A stretch of DNA of 64,000 bases. Source: Cupriavidus basilensis. GTDB lineage: Bacteria > Pseudomonadota > Gammaproteobacteria > Burkholderiales > Burkholderiaceae. The stretch covers positions 1,550,001 to 1,614,000 of the forward strand of contig NZ_CP062804.1 in NCBI RefSeq assembly GCF_008801925.2, in the 5' to 3' direction. Of this stretch, positions 9,368 to 17,293 are shown piece after piece (the stretch's first letter is position 1; every line of letters starts with the position of its first letter). Under the pieces are notes generated by a model. It saw only the letters and a list, made by a program, of their open reading frames with translations. It was not told where the DNA came from and made no database searches. A program made the translations under genes and the position numbers.

Positions 9368-10711
9368 ATGATGAGAGCTCACACACGGTACGCTGTCGAG
9401 GCGCTATTGACGCTTGCCTGCGTGGTCGCTCTGCTGCCGAGGGAGGCAGAGGCGGTTCCCGCCTTTGCCCGCCAGACGGGCATGGCCTGCATGGCCTGCC
9501 ATGTGAATTTTCCCGAACTGACTCCGTTCGGCCGCTTCTTCAAGTTGACTGGCTACACCTTGACGAACAACACCACCATTCCGGTCTCGGCCATGGTGCA
9601 GGTATCAAAAACACATACCAGGACGCTTGACCGGGCCAATTACGACTTCCTGCGCGATGGCGACACGACGGTGCAGCAGGCGAGCCTCTTTTATGCCGGT
9701 CGCATCGTCGACCATGTGGGCGCCTTTGCGCAATGGACCTACGATGGCATCGCCCACCACGCCGCGCTCGACAACACAGATATCCGTGCCGCGTGGCACC
9801 TGACAGATAACGATGTCGACTTCATCTACGGCATGACCGTCAACAACAACCCGACGGTCTCCGACGTGTGGAACAGCACGCCAGCCTTCGGTTATCCCTA
9901 TGCGTCGAGCAGTGTTTCGCTCACGCCAATGGCGAGCACGCTCATCGATGGCGGGTTGTCTCAACAAGTGGCGGGCGCGTCCGCGTACCTCTTCTGGCAG
10001 CGCAGCCTCTATATCGAATTTGGCCTCTATCGGACAGCTGACCAGGCATTCTCGGTATTCCGGACCGGGCAAGACAGCAACACCCCGGGGGGCGTGGCAC
10101 GCCTGAGTGGCGCGAACCCATATTGGCGCGTGGCGTACAACCGGGAGTGGGGCCCGCACTCCATCATGGCGGGCACCTTTGGCCTGATAGCCAGCCGGTA
10201 TCCGGACAACACCTTGCCCGGCACGCCCACGGACCGCTTCAGCGACTATGCGCTGGACGCGCAGTACCAGTACCTCACGCTACCCCATGCCTTTACCGCC
10301 CAGGCAGCCTGGATCTACGAGAAACAGGACTGGCGCGCGAGCTTTCCCGGCGGCGGCATAGGCGCTGGCCCCACACCGGCGAACCCGACCGACCACCTCA
10401 CGACCTTCAAGGCCAAGGCATCCTATATCTACCAACGCAAGTATGGTGGCACGCTGGCCTACTTCTCGACCACCGGAAACGCGGATACGGGCTTGTACGC
10501 TCCGGCGCCGGTCACAGGCAGCGCCAATGGATATCCCGACACGCGCGGGCTGATCTTCGAGCTTAACTATCTGCCTCACCCGCAAGTCAAGTTCGCGGTG
10601 CAGTACACGTGGTTCCTTAAATTCAACGGCGCACGCTCCAATTACGACGGTAACGGCCGGAATGCCGGCGATAACAACACGCTATATCTGCTCGGCTGGT
10701 TTCTGTTTTGA
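9368..10711 (+). CDS. outer-membrane-type protein with one c-type heme motif
   Basis: 447 residues from the ATG at 9368, preceded by a G-rich stretch; a second ATG follows immediately. A signal peptide (ALLTLACVVALLPREAEA) is followed at once by C41-M-A-C-H45, a single CXXCH heme-attachment motif in the stretch ARQTGMACMACHVNFPEL. The remaining 400 residues are rich in aromatic residues and alternating strands (QASLFYAGRIVDHVGAFAQW; YLGWFLF-type C-terminus ending in Phe), like a beta-barrel porin. Proteins with this heme-plus-barrel layout are found in beta-proteobacteria near cytochromes, but their function is not settled. The diheme cytochrome at 10764 follows by 52 bp and is a likely partner. 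Confidence 0.72.
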   Translation: MMRAHTRYAVEALLTLACVVALLPREAEAVPAFARQTGMACMACHVNFPELTPFGRFFKLTGYTLTNNTTIPVSAMVQVSKTHTRTLDRANYDFLRDGDTTVQQASLFYAGRIVDHVGAFAQWTYDGIAHHAALDNTDIRAAWHLTDNDVDFIYGMTVNNNPTVSDVWNSTPAFGYPYASSSVSLTPMASTLIDGGLSQQVAGASAYLFWQRSLYIEFGLYRTADQAFSVFRTGQDSNTPGGVARLSGANPYWRVAYNREWGPHSIMAGTFGLIASRYPDNTLPGTPTDRFSDYALDAQYQYLTLPHAFTAQAAWIYEKQDWRASFPGGGIGAGPTPANPTDHLTTFKAKASYIYQRKYGGTLAYFSTTGNADTGLYAPAPVTGSANGYPDTRGLIFELNYLPHPQVKFAVQYTWFLKFNGARSNYDGNGRNAGDNNTLYLLGWFLF

Positions 10712-10763
10712 ACGAGCCAACGGCAACCTCTGCCGCTGGAGATTTTCCGGGCCTGGTACGACT

Positions 10764-11384
10764 ATGAAAATGACGCTGACCATCCGTGTGCCGTTGTTCG
10801 CGCTGCTGACCTTTGCAGGCATGAGCATGGCGATCATGCGGGCTTATGGCGAGGATGGCGCCAAGCTCGCCGCCCAGCTATGCGCAACTTGCCATGGCAT
10901 TCACGGGCGAAGCGAATCGCCAATGTTCCCCCGGCTTGACGCTCAGACACCTGAATACCTGGAGGCGCAGCTCAAAGGTTTCCGGGAGCATGCGCGTGGC
11001 GAATCCGAGGCGCGTTCATTCATGTGGGGTATCGCGTCACAACTTGACGACGCAACTATCCGATCGCTGGCCGAATACTATGCAGGTCAAACGGCGGCAC
11101 CCGGTGCGGCCGGAGACACGGCACTGATGGCCAAGGGGCAGACCCTCTTCGAGCATGGCGCTCCCGATGACGGGGTGCCGGCCTGCGCGTCCTGTCATGG
11201 CGCGCAGGGACAGGGGGCTGCGCAATTCCCGCGAATTGCCGGGCAGCATAAATCCTATCTACTGCGTCAGATTGAGGCTTTCAGGGACAAGTCGCGCGGC
11301 AATGCACCGGTCATGAGTGCGGTCGCGCACAATCTGAACAACGATCAAGCTAACGCCGTTGCAACCTATCTGCAATCCAAGTGA
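10764..11384 (+). CDS. diheme cytochrome c (c4-like)
   Basis: 206 residues. After a signal peptide come two class-I cytochrome c domains: C40-ATC-H44 and C141-ASC-H145, each followed by the family pattern (PRLDAQTPEYLEAQLKGFR, then PRIAGQHKSYLLRQIEAFRD). Candidate distal Met ligands lie in each half (SFMWGIA and APVMSAVAHNL). It should be a periplasmic electron carrier. It follows the heme-bearing outer-membrane-type protein by 52 bp, so electron flow between them is plausible. Its TGA stop lies inside the first unit of the hexanucleotide repeat that follows. The start at 10764 gives the signal peptide directly; longer readings do not. Confidence 0.88.
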   Translation: MKMTLTIRVPLFALLTFAGMSMAIMRAYGEDGAKLAAQLCATCHGIHGRSESPMFPRLDAQTPEYLEAQLKGFREHARGESEARSFMWGIASQLDDATIRSLAEYYAGQTAAPGAAGDTALMAKGQTLFEHGAPDDGVPACASCHGAQGQGAAQFPRIAGQHKSYLLRQIEAFRDKSRGNAPVMSAVAHNLNNDQANAVATYLQSK

Positions 11385-11448
11385 TTCAGATTCAGATTCA
11401 GATTCAGATTCAGATTCAGATTCAGATTCAGATTCAGATTCAGATTCA
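11383..11448. repeat. simple sequence repeat, 11 perfect GATTCA units
   Basis: Eleven uninterrupted copies of GATTCA (66 bp) begin within the stop codon of the cytochrome gene and end before unrelated sequence. The unit length is a multiple of three, so gain or loss of copies would not shift a frame. It lies in the gap between two convergent genes (11384 and 11594). Such a pure tract suggests recent slippage. Confidence 0.97.
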
Positions 11449-11593
11449 GTCGTATCTTGTCAGTGATTGTTGGGTAGGCCAAGGAATCGGACTTGACGGC
11501 CAGAGGTCGATGACCGATTTGCGCGCGAAGGCGCCCCGGCTCAAGAGCCTCCCGGCACTTATCCCGGCGATGTCGCTTCTCAAGGCTGGCGGC
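11449..11593. other. gap between convergent genes, no clear feature
   Basis: About 145 bp between the hexanucleotide repeat and the stop of the minus-strand gene. I see no convincing terminator hairpin with a T-run and no conserved coding pattern here. Confidence 0.5.
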
Positions 11594-12469
11594 TCAGGAG
11601 AACGGTATTTCGAATATCCATTTCAGTGTCCAGCGGTCCGCTGCCTGGGATAGCCCGCGGCCTATGCCGAAATTGAAGACGAGGGGGCCGCGACTCACAT
11701 CGAAAGCAAGATAGATGGTCTGTGCCTGCCCAGGCCCCGTGGCTGGATGATTGACGCGGCCCAGATCCATGTAGTACTCGGCACCCGCGCGCAATCCTGG
11801 CAATACTGTTCGGGCCACCTTGAAGCTAGGGGTTGCGCTGGGGACAGCGCTTTTGTCCGGGCCGGCAAGATCCCATCCCAGCACGGGGTTAAAGGCAAAG
11901 AGCCAATTACTGTCCTGATAGCCGATGATTGGCCGCAGCTCCAGGGTCTTGGTCGCGCTCTCGAATTTCTGTCCGACGCGTGCGAGTTCAACGTTGGCGC
12001 CAGCGAAGTATCCAGCGCCATCGACAGTGCGGATCGGCATCCACTTCACACGAAGCTTGGGGCCGGTCACGTAGTAGGTGTTGTCTCGCGAGAGCATGGT
12101 GGGGATGTAAAGCCCAAGCTCCCAGGCAGGCGCGAGGCCATAGGAGAACTCGGCGGTCGCGCGCCAGCCGTGCGGGGTGGTGACTTCACCGGGATAGGAT
12201 GGCTGCGAATGGCCGCTTGGCGTGGTATTGAGATGCAGTTCGAGTCCGAACTCTCCCGGCGCGTTGATATCGCCGGTGTACACCTGGATTTCATCCGGTA
12301 GCACCGCCGAGGCCGGTGCACTCAGGAAACCGAGCAACGCGGAACACAAGCAAAGGGCGGCGCACGAGTGGGACTTGGCGCCCGTTCCGGGCAGCCCCGT
12401 TCGTGGCTCGCGGTCACCCTGCCGGGATTTCAGGCGCGCGCGGCGCGTCTTTTTCATGAGTTGCTGCAT
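11594..12469 (-). CDS. predicted outer-membrane beta-barrel protein, unknown function
   Basis: 291 residues from the ATG at 12469 (12457 is a second choice). A basic N-terminus (MKKTRRARLKSRQ...) leads to a hydrophobic segment and ASA cleavage-like site (SALLGFLSAPASAVLPDE). The mature part is full of alternating strands and aromatic residues (GEFGLELHLN, WRATAEFSYGLAPAWELGLYIP, LVFNFGIGRGL) and resembles small transporter-like barrel proteins of unknown role. The gene follows hpnL with about a 22-nt spacing on the same strand and is probably in the hpnI-hpnL transcript. A link to hopanoid traffic to the outer membrane is only an inference. Confidence 0.6.
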   Translation of the reverse strand: MQQLMKKTRRARLKSRQGDREPRTGLPGTGAKSHSCAALCLCSALLGFLSAPASAVLPDEIQVYTGDINAPGEFGLELHLNTTPSGHSQPSYPGEVTTPHGWRATAEFSYGLAPAWELGLYIPTMLSRDNTYYVTGPKLRVKWMPIRTVDGAGYFAGANVELARVGQKFESATKTLELRPIIGYQDSNWLFAFNPVLGWDLAGPDKSAVPSATPSFKVARTVLPGLRAGAEYYMDLGRVNHPATGPGQAQTIYLAFDVSRGPLVFNFGIGRGLSQAADRWTLKWIFEIPFS

Positions 12470-12491
12470 ATCCGTATTGCTGCAGATCGAG

Positions 12492-13478
12492 TCAGGAGCG
12501 AAGCCGGCCGATGCGGCTGCGCGATTCCGAGATTTGCCAGGCAAGCAGCCCGGGCAGGTAAATCATCAAGTCCCGGATGCGACGGGCACCGGCCAGCGCA
12601 ATGCAGGTCGTGGGCTCAAGACCCAGCGCGGTCCCGATCAGGACAAAGCCACCCTCCTGAACCCCCAGTGCCGCAGGCACGAAAAAAGCCGCGCTGCTGA
12701 GTGCCTGAACCAGGGCTTCGAGCACCATGGCATCCATCATGCTCACCGGTTCCCCAAGGAAATATAGTGCTAGCCACAACTCCAGCGCAGTCGCCATGTA
12801 CTGCAACGGCTGCCAGAAGAACAGGTAGCGAATGACGACGGCGCGGCGGCGCCAGACAAGCTTGATCGATTGATCGATCCTGGCCGGCTGGCCAGTCAGC
12901 GCGGCAAGTTTGCCGCTGGTCAACCGGCTCAGAGCGCGACTGACCCGTTCGAATGGACTGGCGTGCTGCACCAGTACGAACAACACCATCAGCGGCATCA
13001 GCACGACTACACCCCAGGCGAGATTGCCGGCGAGATGGAGTGCCTTCGAGTCTGAATGTGCCGAGAGCAGGAAGCCGATTCCCACCATCGTAAAAATCAG
13101 TTGGCTGATCAAGGTCAGTTGCATATCGACGATCAGGCTGGCCGATGCCGTCGACGCGCGCAGTCCCCAGTGCCGCATCAGCCGGAACGAGACGATCTCG
13201 CCCCCTACGCGGGCGACAGGCAGCAAGCCGTTCACTGACTCCCGGATCCAGACCAGGCGCAGCATCGTGCCAAGTCCGGGGCGTTTCGTTTCTGGAATCA
13301 GTGTCTGCCAGTCGCACGCGTTGAACAGCATGGGAAGCCAATGCGCAAGCCCGGCGATAAAAAGTCCGCCCCCCGCGGTGCGCATCAGGGCGTACACCTG
13401 GCCGGGGTCTTCGTGCCAGACGAGCCAGAGTGCAGCCACCAGGCCGACAAAGGCCGCTATGGAACCGAGATACTTCAT
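12492..13478 (-). CDS. hpnL: HpnL-like membrane protein (UPF0104/LPG synthase TM family)
   Basis: 328-residue polytopic membrane protein of the lysylphosphatidylglycerol-synthase transmembrane family, with about eight hydrophobic segments (GSIAAFVGLVAALWLVW at the start, LMIYLPGLLAW at the end). The family includes HpnL of hopanoid clusters. The conserved patterns GGEIVSFRLM and VPAALGVQEGGFVLIG fit. The HpnL assignment rests mainly on its position directly downstream of hpnI. The ATG at 13478 gives the usual short N-terminus; an upstream ATG at 13565, 4 bp from the hpnI stop, is a possible longer start. The exact activity is unknown; the family is thought to move or modify lipids in the inner membrane. 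Confidence 0.72.
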   Translation of the reverse strand: MKYLGSIAAFVGLVAALWLVWHEDPGQVYALMRTAGGGLFIAGLAHWLPMLFNACDWQTLIPETKRPGLGTMLRLVWIRESVNGLLPVARVGGEIVSFRLMRHWGLRASTASASLIVDMQLTLISQLIFTMVGIGFLLSAHSDSKALHLAGNLAWGVVVLMPLMVLFVLVQHASPFERVSRALSRLTSGKLAALTGQPARIDQSIKLVWRRRAVVIRYLFFWQPLQYMATALELWLALYFLGEPVSMMDAMVLEALVQALSSAAFFVPAALGVQEGGFVLIGTALGLEPTTCIALAGARRIRDLMIYLPGLLAWQISESRSRIGRLRS

Positions 13479-13571
13479 GATACGAGTGCCGCTCCGGGGA
13501 TGAATAGCGTCAATGACGACAGGAGGCGCGAAATCGGATGCCGCCGCCTGGCAAGGCACCTGCATCGCGAA

Positions 13572-14807
13572 TCAGTCCTTCTTGACCGGGTGCAGCAGGC
13601 CATTGCCACTGACCTCGAAACTGAATCCGCGCCACACCACGCGTCTGGAGAAGAAGCTGGCAACAAAGATGCAGAATGACAAAAGGTCCCAGATCGGTAG
13701 CAGCCAGGCGTCGCGGTATGGCTGGCATGTGGCACGGTCGATTTGCCACTTGAGCAGCAGCCTTGCCAATACCGCTGTCAGTACCAGCGCCAATGACCAG
13801 GCCGCGCCGCCGGATGCGAGGGCGGCGAGCGCGGAAAAAATCAGAGGGTAGGTCAGCACGGAGCCCAGATGTCCGATCGGGTCGATGGTCCGAATCGTTC
13901 GGCTCCAGCGCAACTCGTGCGCCAGCAGTTCGGTTGCGTCGGCTTCGACACAAGCATGCGTGACGACAAACGGCGGGATGGCGACTTTCTCGCCCGCTTC
14001 CCGCACGGCCTTGCCGATGGCGTGATCTTCGGCCAGGTGATGCGCGAATTGCAAGAAGCCACCAATCCTTTCCACGGTCGCCCGGCGCGTTGCGATGGTC
14101 TGGCCAAAGCAGGGGCGCGCGAGCCCGAGCGCGAGGCCGGTCACCACACCGGGAACAAACTGATAGTTGGTGGCCATTGCCGACAACCGAGGCCAGAGGC
14201 CAGGCGCGGGCTGCCCCCGGTAGAGACAGGTCACGAGCCCAACGTCGGGTTTTTGCAGTTCGCCGACGACATGGCGAAGGTAGCCATGCTCGACGCCAAC
14301 ATCACTATCCGCGAACACCAGCACATCGTGCAGCACCTGCGGCAGCATATTGAGAATGTTGCTCATCTTGCGGTTGGGGCCGCACGAGCGGGAGTCGCTT
14401 ACCACCGTGATCTGGGCTTCAGGGTGCACAATCCGAAGCTGATTCAGTATTTCCAGCGCGGGATCGCCCGAGTCCTGCACGCCGAACAGGAACTGCACGG
14501 GGCCCGGGTAGTCCTGCCTGCAGAAGCTCGACAGGTTATCGAGCAGCATCCGCTCTTGGCCACGGAGCGGCTTGATGATGGTAACCGGCGGGAAGCTATC
14601 GGGCTCTGCTGGTGCGCGAGCGAAGAACCGCCGGATGAGTACACCTGCCGCCACCATATAAATAATGCCGAAGACCGCAGCGGCGGCGCAGAACAGCGAG
14701 AGTCCCACATGGATGACGTGGACGATGTGCGGCACGTTTCCGGGCGATGCCAGCACGGCCGGCGGCAACAAGGCGAACGGCATGGCAAGCAGTGCAGCAC
14801 GTTTCAT
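13572..14807 (-). CDS. hpnI: hopanoid-associated glycosyltransferase HpnI
   Basis: 411 residues. A family-2/21 glycosyltransferase similar to ceramide glucosyltransferase; HpnI transfers N-acetylglucosamine to bacteriohopanetetrol. Motifs in order: PPVTIIKPLRG after the first membrane segment, FADSDVGVE (D-x-D metal site), HHLAEDHAIG (the third acidic motif) and ELRWSRTIRTIDP (the [Q/R]xxRW-type motif), then C-terminal membrane segments. The ATG at 14807 has AAAGG about 8 nt upstream; the open frame runs 46 codons further but without support. hpnL follows. The hpnJ and hpnK partners are not in this window. Upstream is a promoter-like pair and an approximately 260-nt leader with a strong hairpin. 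Confidence 0.85.
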   Translation of the reverse strand: MKRAALLAMPFALLPPAVLASPGNVPHIVHVIHVGLSLFCAAAAVFGIIYMVAAGVLIRRFFARAPAEPDSFPPVTIIKPLRGQERMLLDNLSSFCRQDYPGPVQFLFGVQDSGDPALEILNQLRIVHPEAQITVVSDSRSCGPNRKMSNILNMLPQVLHDVLVFADSDVGVEHGYLRHVVGELQKPDVGLVTCLYRGQPAPGLWPRLSAMATNYQFVPGVVTGLALGLARPCFGQTIATRRATVERIGGFLQFAHHLAEDHAIGKAVREAGEKVAIPPFVVTHACVEADATELLAHELRWSRTIRTIDPIGHLGSVLTYPLIFSALAALASGGAAWSLALVLTAVLARLLLKWQIDRATCQPYRDAWLLPIWDLLSFCIFVASFFSRRVVWRGFSFEVSGNGLLHPVKKD

Positions 14808-15013
14808 GTCTGACCTTTGTGGCGACGTATGTACCGAAGCCCGTGACGGCCCTGATGCCCTGAGCGCCGCCGTCAAAGCCATCGAAGAGAGGCACCTGGA
14901 GGAATGAGCGAGCGGATGGTGCGCAGCCAGCCGCGTTTCAGTCACATCCGTGAGGACGATGACGTCCGACAGTACCGGCGGGAGCTACCGGCCCCTTGCA
15001 CCGGAGGCTCCTG

Positions 15014-15031
15014 AACTGGGAAGACCCAGTT
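15014..15031. other. strong hairpin in the hpnI leader
   Basis: AACTGGG-AAGA-CCCAGTT is a perfect 7-bp stem with a 4-nt loop. It lies in the predicted 5' leader of hpnI together with other GC-rich self-complementary segments (around 14975-15010). It has no following T-run, so it is not a typical terminator on either strand. It may be part of a structured leader RNA. Confidence 0.5.
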
Positions 15032-15076
15032 AGCATGGGCTACCCCCGATTCATTCACCGTGATCGTCCTACCTCG

Positions 15077-15104
15077 ATTCTGATGAGCCTCAATCATATG
15101 TCAA
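15077..15104 (-). promoter_or_regulatory. sigma-70-like promoter for hpnI
   Basis: Read on the minus strand: TTGACA (15104-15099), a 16-nt spacer, then CAGAAT (15082-15077). The -35 box is perfect and the -10 is 4/6. It points at hpnI, giving a leader of about 260 nt. No other gene lies between. Confidence 0.55.
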
Positions 15105-15511
15105 TGGAAAGAAAAGACACGCTGCCTGATCTGGAAAATTACGCAATCTATTGAAATGAAACTGTAAGCAACTCGCCGGCGATCTGCAGCTATTGACGAT
15201 TTTCTGCAGGAAATATGTCATGTATTGATAATGAGTGTTATTTAAATCTCTATGGCGAGTGGAGGAAAGGGGCCGTGCAAGTGCACGGAAGCAGATCGGC
15301 GTGCGTGCGAAACAGGAGTGAGGAAGAGGCAAGGATTGGTGTTCCGTGCCTTGCTGGGGTAAGGTGATCCACTAAATTCGCTTCTTAAATACGATATTGG
15401 AAGTACTGTCATATTTGGTTTGAATTGTCGATCCAATAATTCTAAAAAAAGATATGGGCTTGGCTATAAGAAGCCAGATGCGGCCGCGTGCTGGATATGC
15501 CACGGCCGCGT
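15105..15511. other. AT-richer gene-free stretch
   Basis: About 400 bp, clearly lower in GC than its surroundings, between the hpnI promoter and the end of arnT. It contains one perfect palindrome, CCGTGCA-AG-TGCACGG (15273-15288), possibly an operator. Short open frames here have no recognisable protein pattern. Together with the leader, about 700 bp around hpnI carry no protein gene. Confidence 0.5.
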
Positions 15512-17242
15512 TTAGTGGCCAGGCAAAGGCGGCACCGGAAAATTGGCCACCACGATGCGCCGCTGGTCTTGCGCTACCAGGTGCATGGGCACCTGGCGCG
15601 TGGTCAGCTCGCGGTAGGTATCGGCGGACATGATCGCCAGCGCCGGCGGCCCCTCGCGCCAGCGGGAGATAAAGCTGTCGAGCGTGGGAAGCCATTTCTG
15701 CGGCTCCTGCTGGGTGCCGAACTCCAGTTCGTCGGGGTGTTCCACCATCACGGTGGTGTGGCGCAGGTAGTACGGCAGGGTGTGGTCCAGCGTGCGCACG
15801 CCGTAGATCGGCATGTCGTCCTTGAGCACCGCCCGGATGGCCGGCACCAGGCTGGCGCCTGAGGCCGGGCCGCCGATCGTTTCGTGCCCGAGCAGCGCGG
15901 CGGTAAAGCCCGTGAACAGCGCTAGCGCGTAGACCACGATGCTCGGCATCAGGCCGTGGGTGCGCAGCAGCCGGCGCGCCAGCCACGTGCCCGCCAGCAT
16001 CACGACAAACGCGGCGGCCACCCAGACCGCGTAGCGGCGGTAGTCGGCGGTCGCGGTGTGGTTGGAGTGCAGCGTGGCCACCACCGGGCTGGCCAGCAAC
16101 CCGATCGCCATGATCACCAGCATGGCGTTGAGCTGCCGGCACCAGCCGCGCTCGCCGATGCGCTCCAGCGCCATGGCTGCCAGCATGCCGAGCGCCGGGA
16201 AGACCGGCACGATATAGCCGGGCAGCTTGGAGCCGGACAGGCTGAAGAAGACAAAGATGGCAATGGCCCACACGGCCAGCAACAGCGCCGGCCGGAGCCG
16301 ACGAACCGTCGCCACGCGCGCTGCGGCGTCATCGTCGCGGACCACCTCCCACAAGCGCGGCGCCAGCCCTAGCCAGGGCACGAAGCCCGCCACCAGCAAC
16401 GGCACGAAGTACCAGACCGGCCCGCCGCGCGAGTGCACTGTCGAGGTGTAGCGCTGCCAGTGCTCGTGGATAAAGAAGAAGTTCGGGAATTCGGGGTTGC
16501 GCGCCGACACCAGCCAGAACCAGGGCACCGTGACGATCAGCATCAGCGCGATGCCGGAGATCAGGTGCAGGCGCCGCCACAGGCCGAAGTCGCGGGAGAT
16601 CAGGGTGTAGATGACCAGCACGAGGCCGGGCAGGGCGATGCCCACCAGGCCTTTGCTCAAGATCGCCACGCCCATGGCCGCCCAGCAGCTCCACATCCAG
16701 TAGCGGCGGGCCGCAGGCGTGGCGTCGGGATGCTGTGCCACCAGCATAAAGGCCAGCACGCAGGCCATGGCGCCGGACAGCGTCATGTCCAGCGAGTTGA
16801 AGTGCGAGGCCACGCTCCACATCGGCGCGGCCACCAGCACCAGCCCGGTCAGCAGGCCAGCGCGAATGCCATACCAGCGCGTTGCCGCAAACATCGACGC
16901 GATGAGGCCAACCATGCCGGACAGCGCCACGCACAGCCGGGCCTGCCAGTCGCCCACGCCGAACAGGGTGTACGACAGCGCCGTCACCCACATATGGAAA
17001 GGCGGCTTCTCGAAGTACTTGAGCGCGTTGTAGCGGATCGTTACCCAGTCGCCGCTGGCGAACATCTCGCGCGAGATCTCGGCGTAGCGGCCTTCATCGG
17101 AGCTGAGCAGGTGGCGAAAATCCAGCGTGCCGAACCACAGCAGCAGGATCAGCAGGCCCGCGAGCAGCCACAGGGCTGCGGGCAGGCCGGCCACCCGCCG
17201 GGCGAAGAACGCAGGGGAGCGAGAGTCGGATTGGGGATGCAT
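15512..17242 (-). CDS. arnT: lipid A aminoarabinose transferase-type GT83 (ArnT)
   Basis: 576 residues. ArnT moves 4-amino-4-deoxy-L-arabinose from undecaprenyl phosphate to lipid A in the periplasmic leaflet, giving resistance to polymyxin-like peptides. Signature: HLLSSDEGRYAEISREM near 45-60 (Asp49-Glu50 as the catalytic acidic pair), then YFEKPPFHMW, at least ten membrane segments and GSKLPGYIVPVFPALGM. It is the last gene of the operon, 51 bp after the sensor kinase stop. Presence behind a PmrA-type system supports the lipid A role. The family also contains other phospholipid-carrier glycosyltransferases, so the sugar is inferred. Confidence 0.88.
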   Translation of the reverse strand: MHPQSDSRSPAFFARRVAGLPAALWLLAGLLILLLWFGTLDFRHLLSSDEGRYAEISREMFASGDWVTIRYNALKYFEKPPFHMWVTALSYTLFGVGDWQARLCVALSGMVGLIASMFAATRWYGIRAGLLTGLVLVAAPMWSVASHFNSLDMTLSGAMACVLAFMLVAQHPDATPAARRYWMWSCWAAMGVAILSKGLVGIALPGLVLVIYTLISRDFGLWRRLHLISGIALMLIVTVPWFWLVSARNPEFPNFFFIHEHWQRYTSTVHSRGGPVWYFVPLLVAGFVPWLGLAPRLWEVVRDDDAAARVATVRRLRPALLLAVWAIAIFVFFSLSGSKLPGYIVPVFPALGMLAAMALERIGERGWCRQLNAMLVIMAIGLLASPVVATLHSNHTATADYRRYAVWVAAAFVVMLAGTWLARRLLRTHGLMPSIVVYALALFTGFTAALLGHETIGGPASGASLVPAIRAVLKDDMPIYGVRTLDHTLPYYLRHTTVMVEHPDELEFGTQQEPQKWLPTLDSFISRWREGPPALAIMSADTYRELTTRQVPMHLVAQDQRRIVVANFPVPPLPGH

Positions 17243-17293
17243 CGGAACTCCGGATCAGAATGAAGTCTAGCCGTGCACGACCGGCGTTGCTTT

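Noticed and set aside
11381..11653. 90-codon frame starting with alternating Ile-Gln
   Set aside because: Produced by translation of the GATTCA tract from the cytochrome stop region; no further protein pattern.
15273..15288. CCGTGCA-AG-TGCACGG as a terminator
   Set aside because: It is a good palindrome, but no T-run follows on either strand and it is far from a gene end; an operator is at least as likely.
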